The notes: generated from the letters alone by a model not told the origin. Numbered from the stretch's first letter, positions 48,428 to 60,888 are shown. The stretch is 64,000 nt of DNA from Candidatus Absconditabacterales bacterium (GCA_937923605.1 CALDTY010000010.1:1-64000), one strand, 5' to 3'. A program made the numbers and translations.

Positions 48428-50734
48428 ATGAATAGCAGCAGAGTTTCACTTATTTCAATCTGAATATTCCATATATGATGTATCATATTGCTTTTTTTCT
48501 GATATTCTATTGCTGCTACAAATCCAGAAATTGATACACGTCTTTTATTGCAAGATAGGGTATTAGAAAACAAAGATGCCTGAGATAGAACTACATTAGT
48601 TGATAAAATTGTAGATGGTCGTTGACTATTTGAAGCGAGTTATTCTTTTGAAATATATAGCCAAGCTCTTACGCATTCAAATACTATTGATAGTATTTTT
48701 GATCATCTAACAAATTACATGGAGTATTGTCCATGATGAGTTTTATATACGAAACAGGACGCAGAACAGAATATGCAAAAGGAAGTTTATCTTCATCCGG
48801 ATCCCAGAACAAAAAAACCTGTCCCAATCACTCTTACAAAAAAGGATGTTGTAAATGTATATACTTTGTCAAAAGCATGATTATGAATATTGTGAACTCT
48901 TAATAACGAAAGAGTTTTTGATTTTGCTCAAGTAAGTGAAACTGATAAAGCTTTCCTTGAATCATGTAAGTGGATAGTTTCATGTCAAGAATGAATTTCG
49001 AAATTAAATTACGATTGAACAACTATTAAAGAAAATGAAATTCCACCAACAACTGCTGTGGAGAGAGATCAGTGTGAATCAATTGTGACAGATCTTTTTG
49101 ATATTTATAGTGCACAAATTGGTTTGGGACTTGAATACGATACTAACAGAGATTGGGAAATCTATTATAACAATATTTTAGAAGAAGATCGCTGACAGAT
49201 CTGTGACGTTAATCAAGAATTAGAAAAGGTCGGTAAACTATTATGAAGTACAGTTGAAGATTTACCTAAATATTCATTTTACGATCCTCAAAAAGTGAGT
49301 AAAAATTCCAGTTGATCATATTCATGAGCATGAGATGATGACGAAGTAAGACTGCCATCAGAATATGAATCAGAAGAGGAGGAAGTTCCTGATGAGTCAT
49401 CATTTGAGAATAGTATTGAAGATATTCCTTATAATAGTGTTCCAGATGAAACTATAACTAGGGAAGTAACTTGAGACTATTTGTGATCTGCCAACAATTG
49501 AAAAAAAGTCGTTGGGCCTTCGTGAGCATGATGATGAAACTCGGATCGTCTTGTCGCTAAACCAAAAGAATGATGACTTTCATCTTTAATAAAAACACCT
49601 AAACAAGCAAATAGTGATAAAATATGATGAGTATGAGTGATTCAAAACCCACAGTGTGAAGTAGATGAATTGTGACCTGAAGATAAAGATATTGATCTAC
49701 TCAAGGAGTCTTGAGATTTAACCGATACATTACAAAAATATTGAAACGACCTTGATAAAGATGAGCGCTTGTCTCAAGCTCTTGCAAACGAGAAACTTCT
49801 TACAAAGAAAGAACAAGAAACACATAATATACAAGACGAACCAGTTATTACTGAAGATGAGTTGCAAGAAGACTTAGATAACTATTTAAATTGAATGGCA
49901 AAAATCGATGAAGAAGATACGTTATCTACTTTAGAACAAATGGAAGGTGATATTAAGTCATGTATAACAGAATTCACAGATGAAGATGAATGATCACGAA
50001 GAAGTCAGTTGGCAAGAATGATAATGTGAAGCTCAGAGTTAAGAGAATGTTTAAGGAAAGTGTTCTGTAAGGAAATTGTTGATCCCTCTTGATTATGAAT
50101 TTATCGTATCAGATTTTGTAGTAGAATGAATAAAACAGTAAGCACCCCTACAACAAAGAAAGTAAAATCAATATTGGATACACTAGAAACTGTGTATACA
50201 GTTTTACATTGAATGACAAGCAGTTGACGTATGGTAAAACATAAGCAGGCTACTGAGGCTTTAGAGTGACAAATTGCCGACATAAAGTTTAAAGATATGT
50301 TTTCATTTACAATCAATGTAATTAAGAACACCCCACGTACAACATCTGATCCTAAAGTTGAGAAAGAGTTGATTCTTCAAGAATTGCAAGACATTAAAAA
50401 AGTAACGATGAATGAATATGAAGATTTAAGTGTTTTGTTTCCGTTTATAAACGATGCTACTATGTATAATGAGTCTAGAGTAAAAGCAATAGAGCAAGAT
50501 TTACAAATTTCTACTGATTTTAAATGATCACTACAAGAAGCAAATGATATTATTTGAGAACTAAATAGATCAGGTGATTACTTGTACGACCATTACCGCC
50601 GCATGACAACGTTTGAACAAATTCAACATGGAAACATTATTATGGCAGATCATATTGAGTTTTGGCGTGATATGTTAAGCTTAGCTGAAGAACTTAGATC
50701 AGAATTAGAAAAACATTACAATAAGATGAAATAA
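48428..50734 (+). CDS. Large exported or membrane-tethered helical protein, unknown
   Basis: 768 residues, not recognised. A hydrophobic N-terminal segment (SLISIGIFHIGCIILLFFGY) could be a signal peptide or an anchor. Next come a soluble helical part with Cys pairs (SCKWIVSCQEG, QCESIV), a disordered Gly/Ser/Glu-rich middle (about 290-400), an acidic helical stretch, a second hydrophobic-free domain with CLRKVFCKEI and a long helical C-terminus. No catalytic motif seen. Fourth in the row of exported proteins after the giant gene, 29 bp after the previous stop, and so probably part of the same unit. Confidence 0.75.
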
Positions 50735-50780
50735 TAGTAAAAATGTTACTCGTAAACTTTGGTTTTACCTTCCCATACAT

Positions 50781-51992
50781 ATGTTATTAATTTGAGATAT
50801 ACATATTACTTGATGAAAGAAAGACAAAATAATTGATGTGATCAGCGAATATATACTCTGATCTTCTGACACATCAGTTTTGTTTTTATGAGATTATGTC
50901 TATCATTTTAACTATGATAGGAAGGCACTTATGGCCTTATTTGACTTATTTGTAAGTTGTTTCGAGCAAGGCAAGGATGTATATATTCTAGCATGAAATC
51001 ATGATCGAATATGATGACACTTTGTATACCAGGAAGCACAAAAAGCTTTTTCATACGTTTCTTCTTGAGATTGACGTTTGTTATTCATTACAGAGCCTGT
51101 CTTGTTACCAATTCAATGACAAGATTGTCTATTTTTTCCTTATCATATTCCAGCTAAAGACATAGTTATATCAGATAGATATAACGAACTCTCAGAATCC
51201 TCACATCAAAAGGAACAACGATCAGCACGTGCAAATTCTTTGCTATGAACAATGATAGATAACCGAAAAGCTAAGAATAATTGAAATTTATGGGTGTTTC
51301 ATCATCGATATATGATTTGAACTGCATTTCCAGGACAATTTTCAAAATTCAGTTTCAAAAATCCTTGATTATCAGATCATTTTTTTGATGAAGAGAATAT
51401 TATGCTATGTTCATGACATTTACATCAAGCTTTTTCATATAAAAATTATATTTGCTTATGAAGTGTTTGGCATACTTCTCCTTTGGAAATAAATCAAACA
51501 AAATATCTTTTTTCTTTAGACACAAAAACTCAACTGGTCAGTGCGACTCCAGTCTTTATTAACCCATATTATCACATCGAAGCAACCGATGGTTCAGTAT
51601 TATGAGTACAAGAAATTGAGCAACATATACAAGCCATTACTGCACAAAGTCATGAACATCTCTTTTCTTGAATGCTTTCAGTTGAAATAGTGGATTGAAC
51701 AACGACACCAACTCTAGAGATGAGTACAGTGACTTTATTGGCAGAAATAAAATACGATCAAGTAGATGATTATGTTCATGAAGATGTACTGAGACGTTTA
51801 TCGGATTTTCGTATCAAACAATCAAAACGTCAGCTACCAGAAATACTAGATTTTTTAGACACAGAATCTAAAGAATTGTGATTTCGTATCTCAGATCGAA
51901 AGTCATTACTCGTTTCATATATTAGTCAGAAATATTGAGAAGAAAGTGATAGGTATATAAAACAGTTAGAAGATGTATGAATTTCTCTCTAA
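50781..51992 (+). CDS. Calcineurin-like metallophosphoesterase (SbcD/Mre11-like)
   Basis: 403 residues. Metal-binding motifs in order: GDIHITGG (D-x-H, near residue 6), FLGDYVYH (GD, near 38; Tyr replaces the usual Phe/Thr), LAGNHDR (near 73), VFHHRYMIG (near 175) and CSGHLHQAFSY (GHxH, near 216), the full set of the calcineurin phosphoesterase superfamily. The C-terminal ~170 residues form a capping region as in SbcD/Mre11 nucleases, so DNA is a possible substrate. No SbcC-like ATPase gene is adjacent. It sits among exported and VirB6-like genes, which is unexpected for a DNA repair nuclease. Confidence 0.85.
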
Positions 51993-52106
51993 AAGACATG
52001 CCATAAAGATTATTATATATTTGTAAATATCCTATAGAGTTAGATTTACCTTTTTTTGCCTCAAACATAGCTTCAAGTATACTTAGACAACTAAGTAACT
52101 TTAGCT

Positions 52107-52114
52107 AAAGGTGA
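52107..52114 (+). promoter_or_regulatory. Shine-Dalgarno-like site before the first VirB6-like gene
   Basis: AAAGGTGA at 52107-52114 with the ATG at 52118. Most genes in this window lack any such purine-rich site, so this one stands out and supports the chosen start. Confidence 0.5.
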
Positions 52115-52117
52115 TTG

Positions 52118-54814
52118 ATGCAACGTTATATTAGAAAATTAATATTTGTACTTATTATACTCAGTGTCTGCATTATTGTATGAGACTATTTTTGAGTTAT
52201 AGAAGTTTTTGCACAAACATGAACTAGTGAAACCACAATTTCTGAAAAGGAAATTGCTTTTGCTGCAAATCTTCAACTCGTAATAAGAATGGTGTACCTG
52301 CTTATGTGGCCGTTAGTAGCTATAGTCTGAGCGACTTTAGATAATTCAATGGTTTTGTGAGAAGTATTCTATCTAAATGTATCAATATATAGAATGCGAC
52401 AGATAATGAGAAATTTTGCAAACTTTGCTTTGTGATGAATATTTCTTTTTGCAATACTTCGTAATGTCTTTGTTGCAATGTCTTGAAATGATGATTCTTA
52501 TATCAACGGTGAACGATGAATTAAAAAGTTATTACCTAAGATGTTATTATGAGCTGTACTTATACAGTCAAGTTTTTTTATGATGAGTACATTGATAGAT
52601 CTCTCTACAGTTGCTATCTATTCTGTTGGAACCTTACCGTTTAATGTAACCATGTCAGATCAACTCAATGGTAAGGTAAAATGATGACTTGAGAACGTTA
52701 GATTCCTAAAGCCAAATATAAAATATAATTTAGATAATTCAAAAGCACCAGATGGAACAGATGCCACTTTTAGTATATTTTATAGTTGCCCATGAAACGA
52801 AGATAGAACCTATTATATCGCATGTAAATTTCAAAATAACAGTACAATTCCAAGAGGAACAAATTGAGATGATCCGGGAACATGGTTGGCTCATAAAGAT
52901 GCAAGAGCTGAAGAACGAGCGAACTTGACGGGAATGCCAACTGCAGATGTTCTTGCAAAGATTGATGATGACTTTTGTGTGTATGAGAATTCACTTATAG
53001 AAAATCCAAAAGAAGTAGAAAAAGTAGATGTATGTAAAATTGCTAAACGAAGACAAGATGCAGAAAAAGCCGAGGGTGAAGGAGTGATGGCAGCACAATG
53101 ATGTCCAACATTGGCAAGCTTCATGACTAATGCTGCTGGTATGACTTGACCTATGTATGGTCTTTATGCTTCTATTTTACGCATGGATCAAATAGCGCTT
53201 ACCCCGAACCATAAGGATGTTATTGAGATATCTCTTGAATTTTTAATTAAATTATTCACTTCAGTTGCATTGATAATTCCTTTGCTAGCATTAGCAGTTG
53301 CTATGATGGTGAGATTGGTTGCCTTATGGTGATTTATAATATTTAGTCCATTATTGATTTTAGGGTGGATATTCTTTAAGTGACAAACTGACTGAATTAA
53401 AGACGGAAAAGCATCATTTAGCTCGTTGATGTGACTTATTTTTATGCCTGTTTTAGTGGTTTTTGCGATTTCTATATCTCTTGTATTTATAACATTGCTA
53501 GCTAGATCAAATGAAATCAATGTAGCTAATATCGAAGGTAACTCATATAGCGTTCCAGATGCATCAATTTGATCTAAACTATGAGTACAGTATGAACCAT
53601 GAGCGACTTGTGATCCAGTTACATGATTAATGAAATGTCCAGATGAGAAAAATAACCCAAATTGTGGTAATATAAATAATCACTGTTATGACTTGGCATG
53701 AATTACAACTTTATGTTTTTCAGATTCTCAAACCTCTATAGGAAATACTATATTAAATATTATGTCATATCTATTAGTAAATTTCTTTTGAATTGCATTG
53801 ATGTGGATGGTAGTATTTGCTGCATTAAAATCCTCAAAAATAACGTGATGAATTACAGATCAAATTAAAAATCTAGGACAAGATTTTGCTAAATCTATAC
53901 CTTTAGTCCCAATAGCTTGAGGATTATCATATAATGATATAAAGAATACAAAAGATGAAATTTTAAGTACTCCAAGTAGAATGGCAAATACTCAAAATAG
54001 AAATTTCTGAGAATATCTTGATAGACTAAATGCGAAAAGATGAGTAAAGAAGGAGGGAGCTGATATAGAAATCGACAAAGCATTAGGTTCAGATAATGCG
54101 CAACAGCAGGCAAAAACATTCTTTTCTAATAAAGACTGATGAATAGCAGATAATACAAGTATTAAGGATTATAATAAAGGGATGAAATTATTAGGAGCAG
54201 GTGCTGGTATTAATAATGCTAATTCACTGACTGATATTGTGAAGACTGATGCATGATATGAACTTCTACGTAATATGTGAGATTGAGATGTCTCGAAATC
54301 TTTACAAAAATTAAATAAAATTAATGGTGCTCAAGAACAGGCAGAAATTAACGCTGACTTGCAAAGAGATATAAAAACTTGACTTGCTGAGGCTGCTGCG
54401 CAATGAGGCTCTAAAATAAGAGCAATAACTAAAGATAAATTTTATCACATGGATCATAAAGAAGTTGTCACTATCACCGATGATGGAAAAATGAATACAT
54501 TCAAGGTTTGAACAATAAAAGATGCATTAAATAATTGAACAATAGATACAACAAAGATTAACTCATTGTACACAGAACTTGACGCAAGCCCAAATAGTAC
54601 AGAGGTTCTTTGAAGTTCAAAACTATTACAAGATTTACAAGGTCTTCGTACAGCCACATGAACACATTATATAGTGTCTCAAAGTTGAGCCCCAACAGAG
54701 TTTACGTGAGATATAGATCTTTGAAGAGTTAGTACTACGGATGTATTAGTAACATTTGACGCAGCTCATAACCAAATCACTAGCATTAAACAGGGAACTA
54801 AGGGGTCTACATAA
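52118..54814 (+). CDS. VirB6/TrbL-like polytopic membrane protein 1
   Basis: 898 residues. N-terminal signal-like segment (LIFVLIILSVCIIVGDYFG, then an FAQT site). About six or more membrane segments follow: near residues 45-70, 95-120, 145-170, then after a soluble Cys-containing loop (FYSCPGNEDR, DDFCVYEN, QGCPTL) a pair at about 385-425 and 435-470, and one near 550-575. The segment GASVALIIPLLALAVAMMVRL-like region and the motif LGWIFF recall the VirB6/TrbL family of inner-membrane channel proteins of type IV secretion and conjugation. The C-terminal ~300 residues are soluble, Ala- and Gln-rich, and not recognised. The family call is pattern-based, without a search. It would form part of an inner-membrane channel. 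Confidence 0.7.
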
Positions 54815-54828
54815 TTATTTAATTACTC

Positions 54829-56688
54829 ATGATAATGAACAGATGGATGCAAAGTAGCACATGTTGATTGATTATAGCAAGCATGCTTGTCATAGTTTTG
54901 TTTGTGCCAGAATTTGCATATGCATCTGAAGATTCTACTATGAAAAATACATTTGATATATTTAATATAGTTTTACAGTTCTTGTCTTGGGTTTGGATTG
55001 TTCCCGCGATATTAGCATGAGAGCTTTTAAGTAATGATTTAGTGTTTTGAAGTTCTTTTAACTTTGAAATATATCTTTGGAGAATTTGGACAATAATGAG
55101 AAGTTTTGCAAATTTCTTTATTTGATGATTGTTCTTATATTATTTACTAATGCATATTGTCAAATCTGTCCAAGGAGCAACTCTTTGAGATTTTTTCAAT
55201 AAAATACTAAGACTTTTCTTGGCTACTATTCTTGTGAATGCAAGTTTCTTTCTTATTCGTGCAGTTGTAGATATATCTATTGTCGCAACGACAGCAATTT
55301 CTTCCTTACCGCACGCTATCATTGAATCTAGATGGCTAGAATTGAAACCAAAAATGACCGTTAATAAGATGTTTTGTATTGAAGATTATGCACCAAGCTT
55401 TAAGAATTGTGATAGAGAAGAAAATAAAGAAGTATGATTAACATCAATATTGCCTCAAGCTGACAATATGTGATGACCAATATTATTTATGGGGGTGGCA
55501 ATGTTAGATTTATTGAACGCAAACGTAGTTCCAATTGACATTAAGAATCGAGAAAATCTAGCTCTAGCAACTGTAATGAAAGTATTAATGATCTTGTTCT
55601 TTACTGCACCAATATTGGCATTGATGATTGTAAATATGTTTAGAATATTTTATATTCGACTTCGAACTATCTTCTCCCCTTTTATCGTGCTAGATCTTGT
55701 GATGTGACAGGAGAACTCACCTCTAAAATGAATTAGGGGAGAGTGAGGAAAATGATGATTAGCTTACAATGGCTTGTGAGATATTCTTTGACTTATTTTT
55801 GTTCCAGTAGCTGTGGTATGAACATTGGCAATTTGATTTATTCTATTGCTATGATTAATGAGTGTGATTAAGTGATGAGCTGCATATGAGAGTCGAGCAG
55901 TTAATAGCATACAAATTACAAACAATCCTCCTACTATTTCAGTTCCGCACGTAATGAATATTTGAGTAGAGTGATCACTTTTTCAAAGAACAGCTTTTAG
56001 GACATTAGGTTTTTTTGGAGAAGCGCTTATGTTATTTTTTAGTATGGCTATTTTATGGTGAATAGTGAAGGTTTGATTTTCTACAAGCTCAATCGCAAAA
56101 AGATATTCTGATCAAATGTTTGATGCGGCAGCTGGTTTTGCAAAATCTATTCCATTAGCTCCAATAGCTTGAGGAATGTCATGGTCTAGCATTCAAAACG
56201 CATGATGAGTTGGATGAGTGTTGAAAGGAGTTTCATGACTTCAACAAAGAGAAGATATATCTAGAGCTACAGCTCAAGAAAGGACTAATAAGTTACTAGA
56301 GTGACTTTGAATTAGCTGATGATGATATGAGAACGACATCGATCCAAGTGTTCTTGCTAAAATTAATTGATCTGCATGAATTCAAAGCAATGTAAACTCT
56401 ATTAGAAAGGCACTTGTTGATAAAGATGGCAATAAGAAGACAAATATTAGATATGCATGAAATGTGAAAGCAGCTTTTGAGAAGATGAATGCATCAGTGC
56501 TTCTTCAAGATTATTTTCCAAATTTAGATCCAAACATGAATGCAGAAACACTACATCAGACTGAAGCCTGGAGAGATTTTGTGAAAGATGTTATAGAATG
56601 AGATGGGAATATACCAATTAGATCAAGTAGGTATAGAAATTCAAATTCTTCTACTCTTCTCAAGACAGATATATTTAATGCTGAATAG
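54829..56688 (+). CDS. VirB6/TrbL-like polytopic membrane protein 2
   Basis: 619 residues. Signal-like first segment (LIIASMLVIVLFVPEFAYA). Further hydrophobic spans follow near residues 45-70, 90-115, 125-150, 245-275, 310-345 and 395-425. Soluble Cys-bearing loop between spans 4 and 5 (KMFCIEDYA, FKNCDRE). A shared feature with protein 1 is FAKSIP-L-APIAGG after the last span (SIPLVPIAGG there, SIPLAPIAGG here), so the two are probably distant paralogues. The C-terminal ~190 residues are soluble, helical. Starts 14 bp after protein 1; likely co-translated partners in one channel. Ends 13 bp inside the convergent tatD gene. Confidence 0.7.
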
Positions 56689-57511
56689 TCTCAGATTTTC
56701 CAGATATATTGTAGAAACTGTTTATATTATCTATGATATTCTCTGATGAAATATTGTACTTTTGTGTAACCCAATCATATAAATGTAAAATATATGCAGG
56801 ATGATTTTCTTTTCATCTAACAGTTTGTGGAGCTAGGTAAGGAGCATCAGTTTCTAGCATGATATTCATGTCTAACTCAAGAGCTTTTTCAAATGAAGAC
56901 CTTAATTCGTGAGCTTTTGGATATGTTAAATTTCCACAAAATCAGATCCAAATATTTGAGAAACTGCTTTGTATTTTTTCTATTTCATCACTTTTGTATC
57001 ATCGACAATGGAAATATATTTTTAGATCTTTGAAGTCTTTTAGAATATCGAGAGTAAGTGAAAAATTGTCTCTAGAATGGATAACTATAGGTAAGTTATG
57101 ACTGCGAGCTAGTTGGCATTGTTGGTTAAATAGAAAAGTTTGTATCTGTTGAATAGATTCGTTCCATTCGAAGTGGCTATCAATTCCACATTCTCCGATA
57201 GCTACTATTGAAGATTTGTTTGTCTGGATAAGTTCTTTTAATTGTTGTATTTTTTTTTGTGCTATATCTATTGAAATAATATCTCAGAATGTTGTTTCTC
57301 AGGGATGTAGTCATAGTGTGGTGCTAATCGTGAAATTAGAAAGTGGTTTCTTGTTGAATTCTTTTTGTATCTCAAGAGCTCTTTCATTTCGAATGTTATT
57401 CACTCAAATATTAACTAGTCCACTTCATCAAACATTATGAAATTCTTTGACTAATTTTTCTCGTTGTGGATATAGCTGGTCAGAGTTTAGGTGAGTGTGT
57501 GCGTCAATCAT
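56675..57511 (-). CDS. TatD-family metal-dependent hydrolase
   Basis: 278 residues. Start MIDAHTHLNSD gives the H-x-H metal site. Then TTLGLHPGET, the conserved IGECGID (near residue 99), PIVIHSRD (near 135), IYFHCRGYK (near 163) and a final ETDAPYLAP (near 215) in the expected order. TatD enzymes are deoxyribonucleases or have other phosphodiesterase roles in DNA repair and quality control. The gene overlaps the second VirB6-like gene by 14 bp on opposite strands. Confidence 0.9.
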
Positions 57512-57640
57512 TAATTCCTATCGAATATAAATTATATATTTATGATATACTTATAGTTATCTCTTTTATAGTTGAAAGCCTTGTATTGGAGAATCACTTA
57601 TCTACCATTCTTTATGTGTTTTTAAAAACTTATCTTGAGA

Positions 57641-58846
57641 ATGATTTGATGAATAATTGTAGGGATCATAATGTTTATGTTTTTGGTATTTATACATGAA
57701 TTAGGCCATTTCTGGGCAGCAAAAAAAGCCTGAGTAAAGGTTCACGAATTTTGAATCTGAATTCCACCAAAAGCAATGACGTTATTTACTGATAAAAGTG
57801 GAACAGATTATACTCTTAACTGGATTCCTTTATGATGATTTGTTCGTTTAAAGTGAGAAAATCCTCAGTGATGAGATTTTTTGGATGTAGATAGTTTCGT
57901 TTCATCTAGTTTGCCTTGGAAATTGTTAATTTTGGCAGCATGAGTGATAATGAATTTATTATTTGCTTGGATATTGTTTACAGTTTTGTTTATGAGTTGA
58001 GTTAAGCCAGTCACTTTGATTTCCGAGAATATGATTAAGCAAGATGTCAAAAGTTATCTGATATCGACTCGTAGTTTTTTAGAATCAGAATGATATTTAA
58101 CTTGAACTCTTCAAGAAATACCTATACAAGTAGCGGAGGTTTTTTCTTGATCATTAGCAGGTTTAGCATGAATTGTTGCTTGAGATGAACTCTTATCGAT
58201 AAATAACAATCCAGTGACTAATTTAAGTTTCTGAGTAGCCCTTAAAGATCAAATTGATAAAGAATTTTCTTTGAAATATAGACGTGATTGAAATATACTG
58301 ACAAAACAAATATCGTGTCCAGATGATCAGTGTTTCTTTTGAATTAGGTTTGAATGATGATGAACACAGGAGATATTACCTATTAAAATGTGATTATGAA
58401 GAGCGATGAAAGCAGCAGTCCATGAAATTCGTGAACAAGCAAAAATCACGTTTTGATTGATGGGATATCTATGACGTAATTTAGTCTCAGGTGATTCAGA
58501 AAAAGTAGAAAAATCTGTAAACAAATTATCTTGACCTGTTTGAATAGTGAAATTTTGAGAACAAATACTTAGCACATGAGGTTGGTTACAGTATTTAGCA
58601 TTTGGGGGAATGGTTTCTTTGGCATTGGCTTTTTTTAATATGCTTCCTATACCAGCACTAGATTGATGAAGAGCTGTATGAGTCTTGATACAACATCTGT
58701 TTTGATTTAAACCAGAATCATATTATCAAATAGAATGATACTTTAATTTTGTGGTTTTTGTGTTAATGATGTTGCTTGGAGTTTATATAATTTTACTTGA
58801 TTTAGTGAGGTTTTGGTGAGTTAATATACCATTTATTTGATCTTAG
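57641..58846 (+). CDS. Site-2 (RseP/RasP-type) intramembrane zinc metalloprotease
   Basis: 401 residues. First membrane span has the zinc motif FIHELGHFWAAKKAG (HExxH near residue 22). A PDZ-like region lies between spans (GSLAGLAGIVAGDELLSINN). The last membrane part has NMLPIPALDGGRA, the second metal-ligand motif (N-x-x-P-x-P-x-LDG). It cuts membrane proteins within the lipid bilayer, for example anti-sigma factors or remnant signal peptides. Start at the ATG at 57641, preceded by an in-frame TAA, gives the typical start of the first span. No anti-sigma gene is near. The SH3 hydrolase gene follows 6 bp later. Confidence 0.9.
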
Positions 58847-58852
58847 ATATAT

Positions 58853-60196
58853 ATGAAATTTAATTTGTGGATTGTATTACTATGTTGTATTTGTATATGA
58901 TGGGTATATTGATACTCAGCAAGTAATTTTGATTTGAGAATTCAACAATATATACAATGAGACGTAATAGATAGCAACTGGGAAAATTGGACTATCAGTG
59001 ATAAAGATGACTTTAGGTTTAAACTTTGAAAAGAAGTGAAAAATCATCAAGATTGAATGATTAAACGACACTTAGATCAGACAATTAGCTATCGAGACAA
59101 GAAACTTATAAATGATGATAAACCAATTAACGTAGATGCTTTTTGGGTAAAAGTGACAATCGATGGAAAATGAGATCTTAATAGAAGGTCTGGACCATCA
59201 ACTAATTTTGAGAAACTTGGAAAATTGCCAGAATGATCTGTAGTTGAAGTAACACAAGAAATGAATAACTGGTATAAGATTGTTGATGAAGCAGGTTATA
59301 ATTTAGGGCGAATTGATGGACAATATGTACAGAAAACCCTTAAGAGTGAGACTATGCCAATACAGAAAGTTATAAGTAATGATGTTGAAGAAAGCATAGA
59401 TGTAGCTATTAAAAAAGTCGAAGTTTCACCAAACGATATTTGATTTTTAAGTATAAGAAATGGTCCTGGAAAGGAATTTAAGATTGTATGAAGTGTATCT
59501 GTTGGTCAACAAATTGATGTATATGAAGAAAAGAATGCATATTTTCGTGTCATTCGAGAATGAGAAGAGGCACGATTAGCTGTTAACTATGTACATCTTG
59601 CATGAACTGAAGCACCAACTCATCATCTTACAAAATTGACTCAAAACATTACTGATGCTTGAACATTAAAGAATAAACAAAATTTTCTAGACACCTATCG
59701 ACATTTAGTGGATTCAAAAGATAAGCCTTTGTTAGATCTATGTAAAAAATACTATGATAAAATTGATCTTGTTGCTAAACAATATGACTTTCCAGTTGAA
59801 TTAATTATTGCTACTTGGTTTAGAGAACATACATGTAAATTTAAGAATCCAGGTAATGGACGATGAAATTTCCAAATTATAACAGAATATTATCCACCTG
59901 GTGATATATCGCGAGCTCAATTTGAGGCACAAATAATTGATTTTATAAAATTTTCAGAAGGTAAGTGGAAATACTATGATTTAACACAAAAATTTGGCCC
60001 AGATCCCATAGAGCTTTCCTATAATGATTTTGATCTTGCAAGTATTAGAAAACAAGCAATATACTATAATTGAATTGTATGAACAATGGAAAAAAATGTA
60101 TATGCAAATCAGAATTTTAATGGTATTTCTGTAGGATGAGCAGATTGAATTGTTGCGGCATTTCTTAAGACGTTGAAATATGGATTAGAAAAATAA
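58853..60196 (+). CDS. SH3b-containing putative peptidoglycan hydrolase
   Basis: 447 residues. Hydrophobic N-terminus (LWIVLLCCICIGWVYGYS) as signal or anchor. Two SH3-type beta domains are likely near residues 95-165 (GPSTNFEKLGKLPEGS, EVTQEMNNWYKI, LGRIDGQYVQ) and 205-250 (IRNGPGKEFKIV, VGQQIDVYEEKNA), the usual wall-binding modules. The C-terminal ~170 residues resemble a lysozyme-like fold: PVELIIATWFREHTCKF contains a plausible catalytic Glu and GNGRGNFQI the G-x-FQ loop of transglycosylase-like enzymes. It may open the cell wall for surface structures or attack a host wall. Not confirmed by search. Confidence 0.65.
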
Positions 60197-60200
60197 TCTA

Positions 60201-60228
60201 TTGACATTATATAAAAAATATATACAAT
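60201..60228 (+). promoter_or_regulatory. Promoter before the UGA-free secreted protein gene
   Basis: TTGACA at 60201-60206 and TACAAT at 60223-60228 with a 16-bp spacer, in the 77-bp gap ahead of the ATG at 60274. The consensus -35 is among the best in the window. Confidence 0.6.
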
Positions 60229-60273
60229 AATTTCGAAGTTTTTATTGTTAATACATAAATTAATCCATTTTTT

Positions 60274-60834
60274 ATGAAAAATCTAACAAGATTTTTTTGT
60301 TCATTATCAATCTTATTTACTTTCCAAGGAGGAAGTGCACAAGTTCAAAATAGTACGTTTAGTATTGATACGATTTATTCTTTCGTCTCAACAAACTCTA
60401 TTTCTGAACCTTATGCACTAAATATTGTTCCTACTTCATGGCATAACGATCTCCAATCTGGAGAAAGGTTAAAAGTCATGTTCGCGGTCAATCCTCAAAC
60501 AATCTATGATTCGGTACATATTGAGTTAACACTCGATGTAGTAGATATTTCTATCTACAGTTACCCAATCAGTATAGATTGTTCTTGTGAATGTGAAAAA
60601 GATGATGACGAGTTTGATGTGGATCAGATTAATGTCAGTTATTCCCTAGAGGGATCTATTTTACTTCGTATACCTATTGAAGCATTTGGTAAAAGAATTT
60701 ACTTATCAATGGTTTCAAATAATGAGCTAATTTATCCAAGAATGGCTCAAGCAAAGGTTACAATGTATGCAGATCAAGATGAGCAATCATCAATTACTGA
60801 TAGAATCTATGTTCCTAGCATTAAATTATAAATG
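60274..60834 (+). CDS. Secreted protein of unknown function, no UGA codons
   Basis: 185 residues ending in TAA at 60832-60834. Signal peptide NLTRFFCSLSILFTFQG, cleavage probably after a SAQ site near residue 23. The mature part is beta-rich with one Cys cluster followed by acidic residues (SCECEKDDDEFD, near residue 108), perhaps a metal site. No known domain. All five Gly codons are GGN; no UGA is used, in contrast to most genes here, although five codons are too few for certainty. Followed by a bidirectional terminator. Confidence 0.75.
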
Positions 60835-60888
60835 GATTTTCAATGTATAACTTCAACTTACACAACCCAACCCATCCTACCGAAACGG

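Noticed and set aside
53188-53520. Minus-strand ORF of 110 residues
   Set aside because: It lies opposite membrane spans of the first VirB6-like protein and lacks any recognisable motif.
57512-57640. Gap between tatD and the protease gene checked for a tRNA or small gene
   Set aside because: No cloverleaf, hairpin or conserved coding pattern was visible; probably just promoter sequence.
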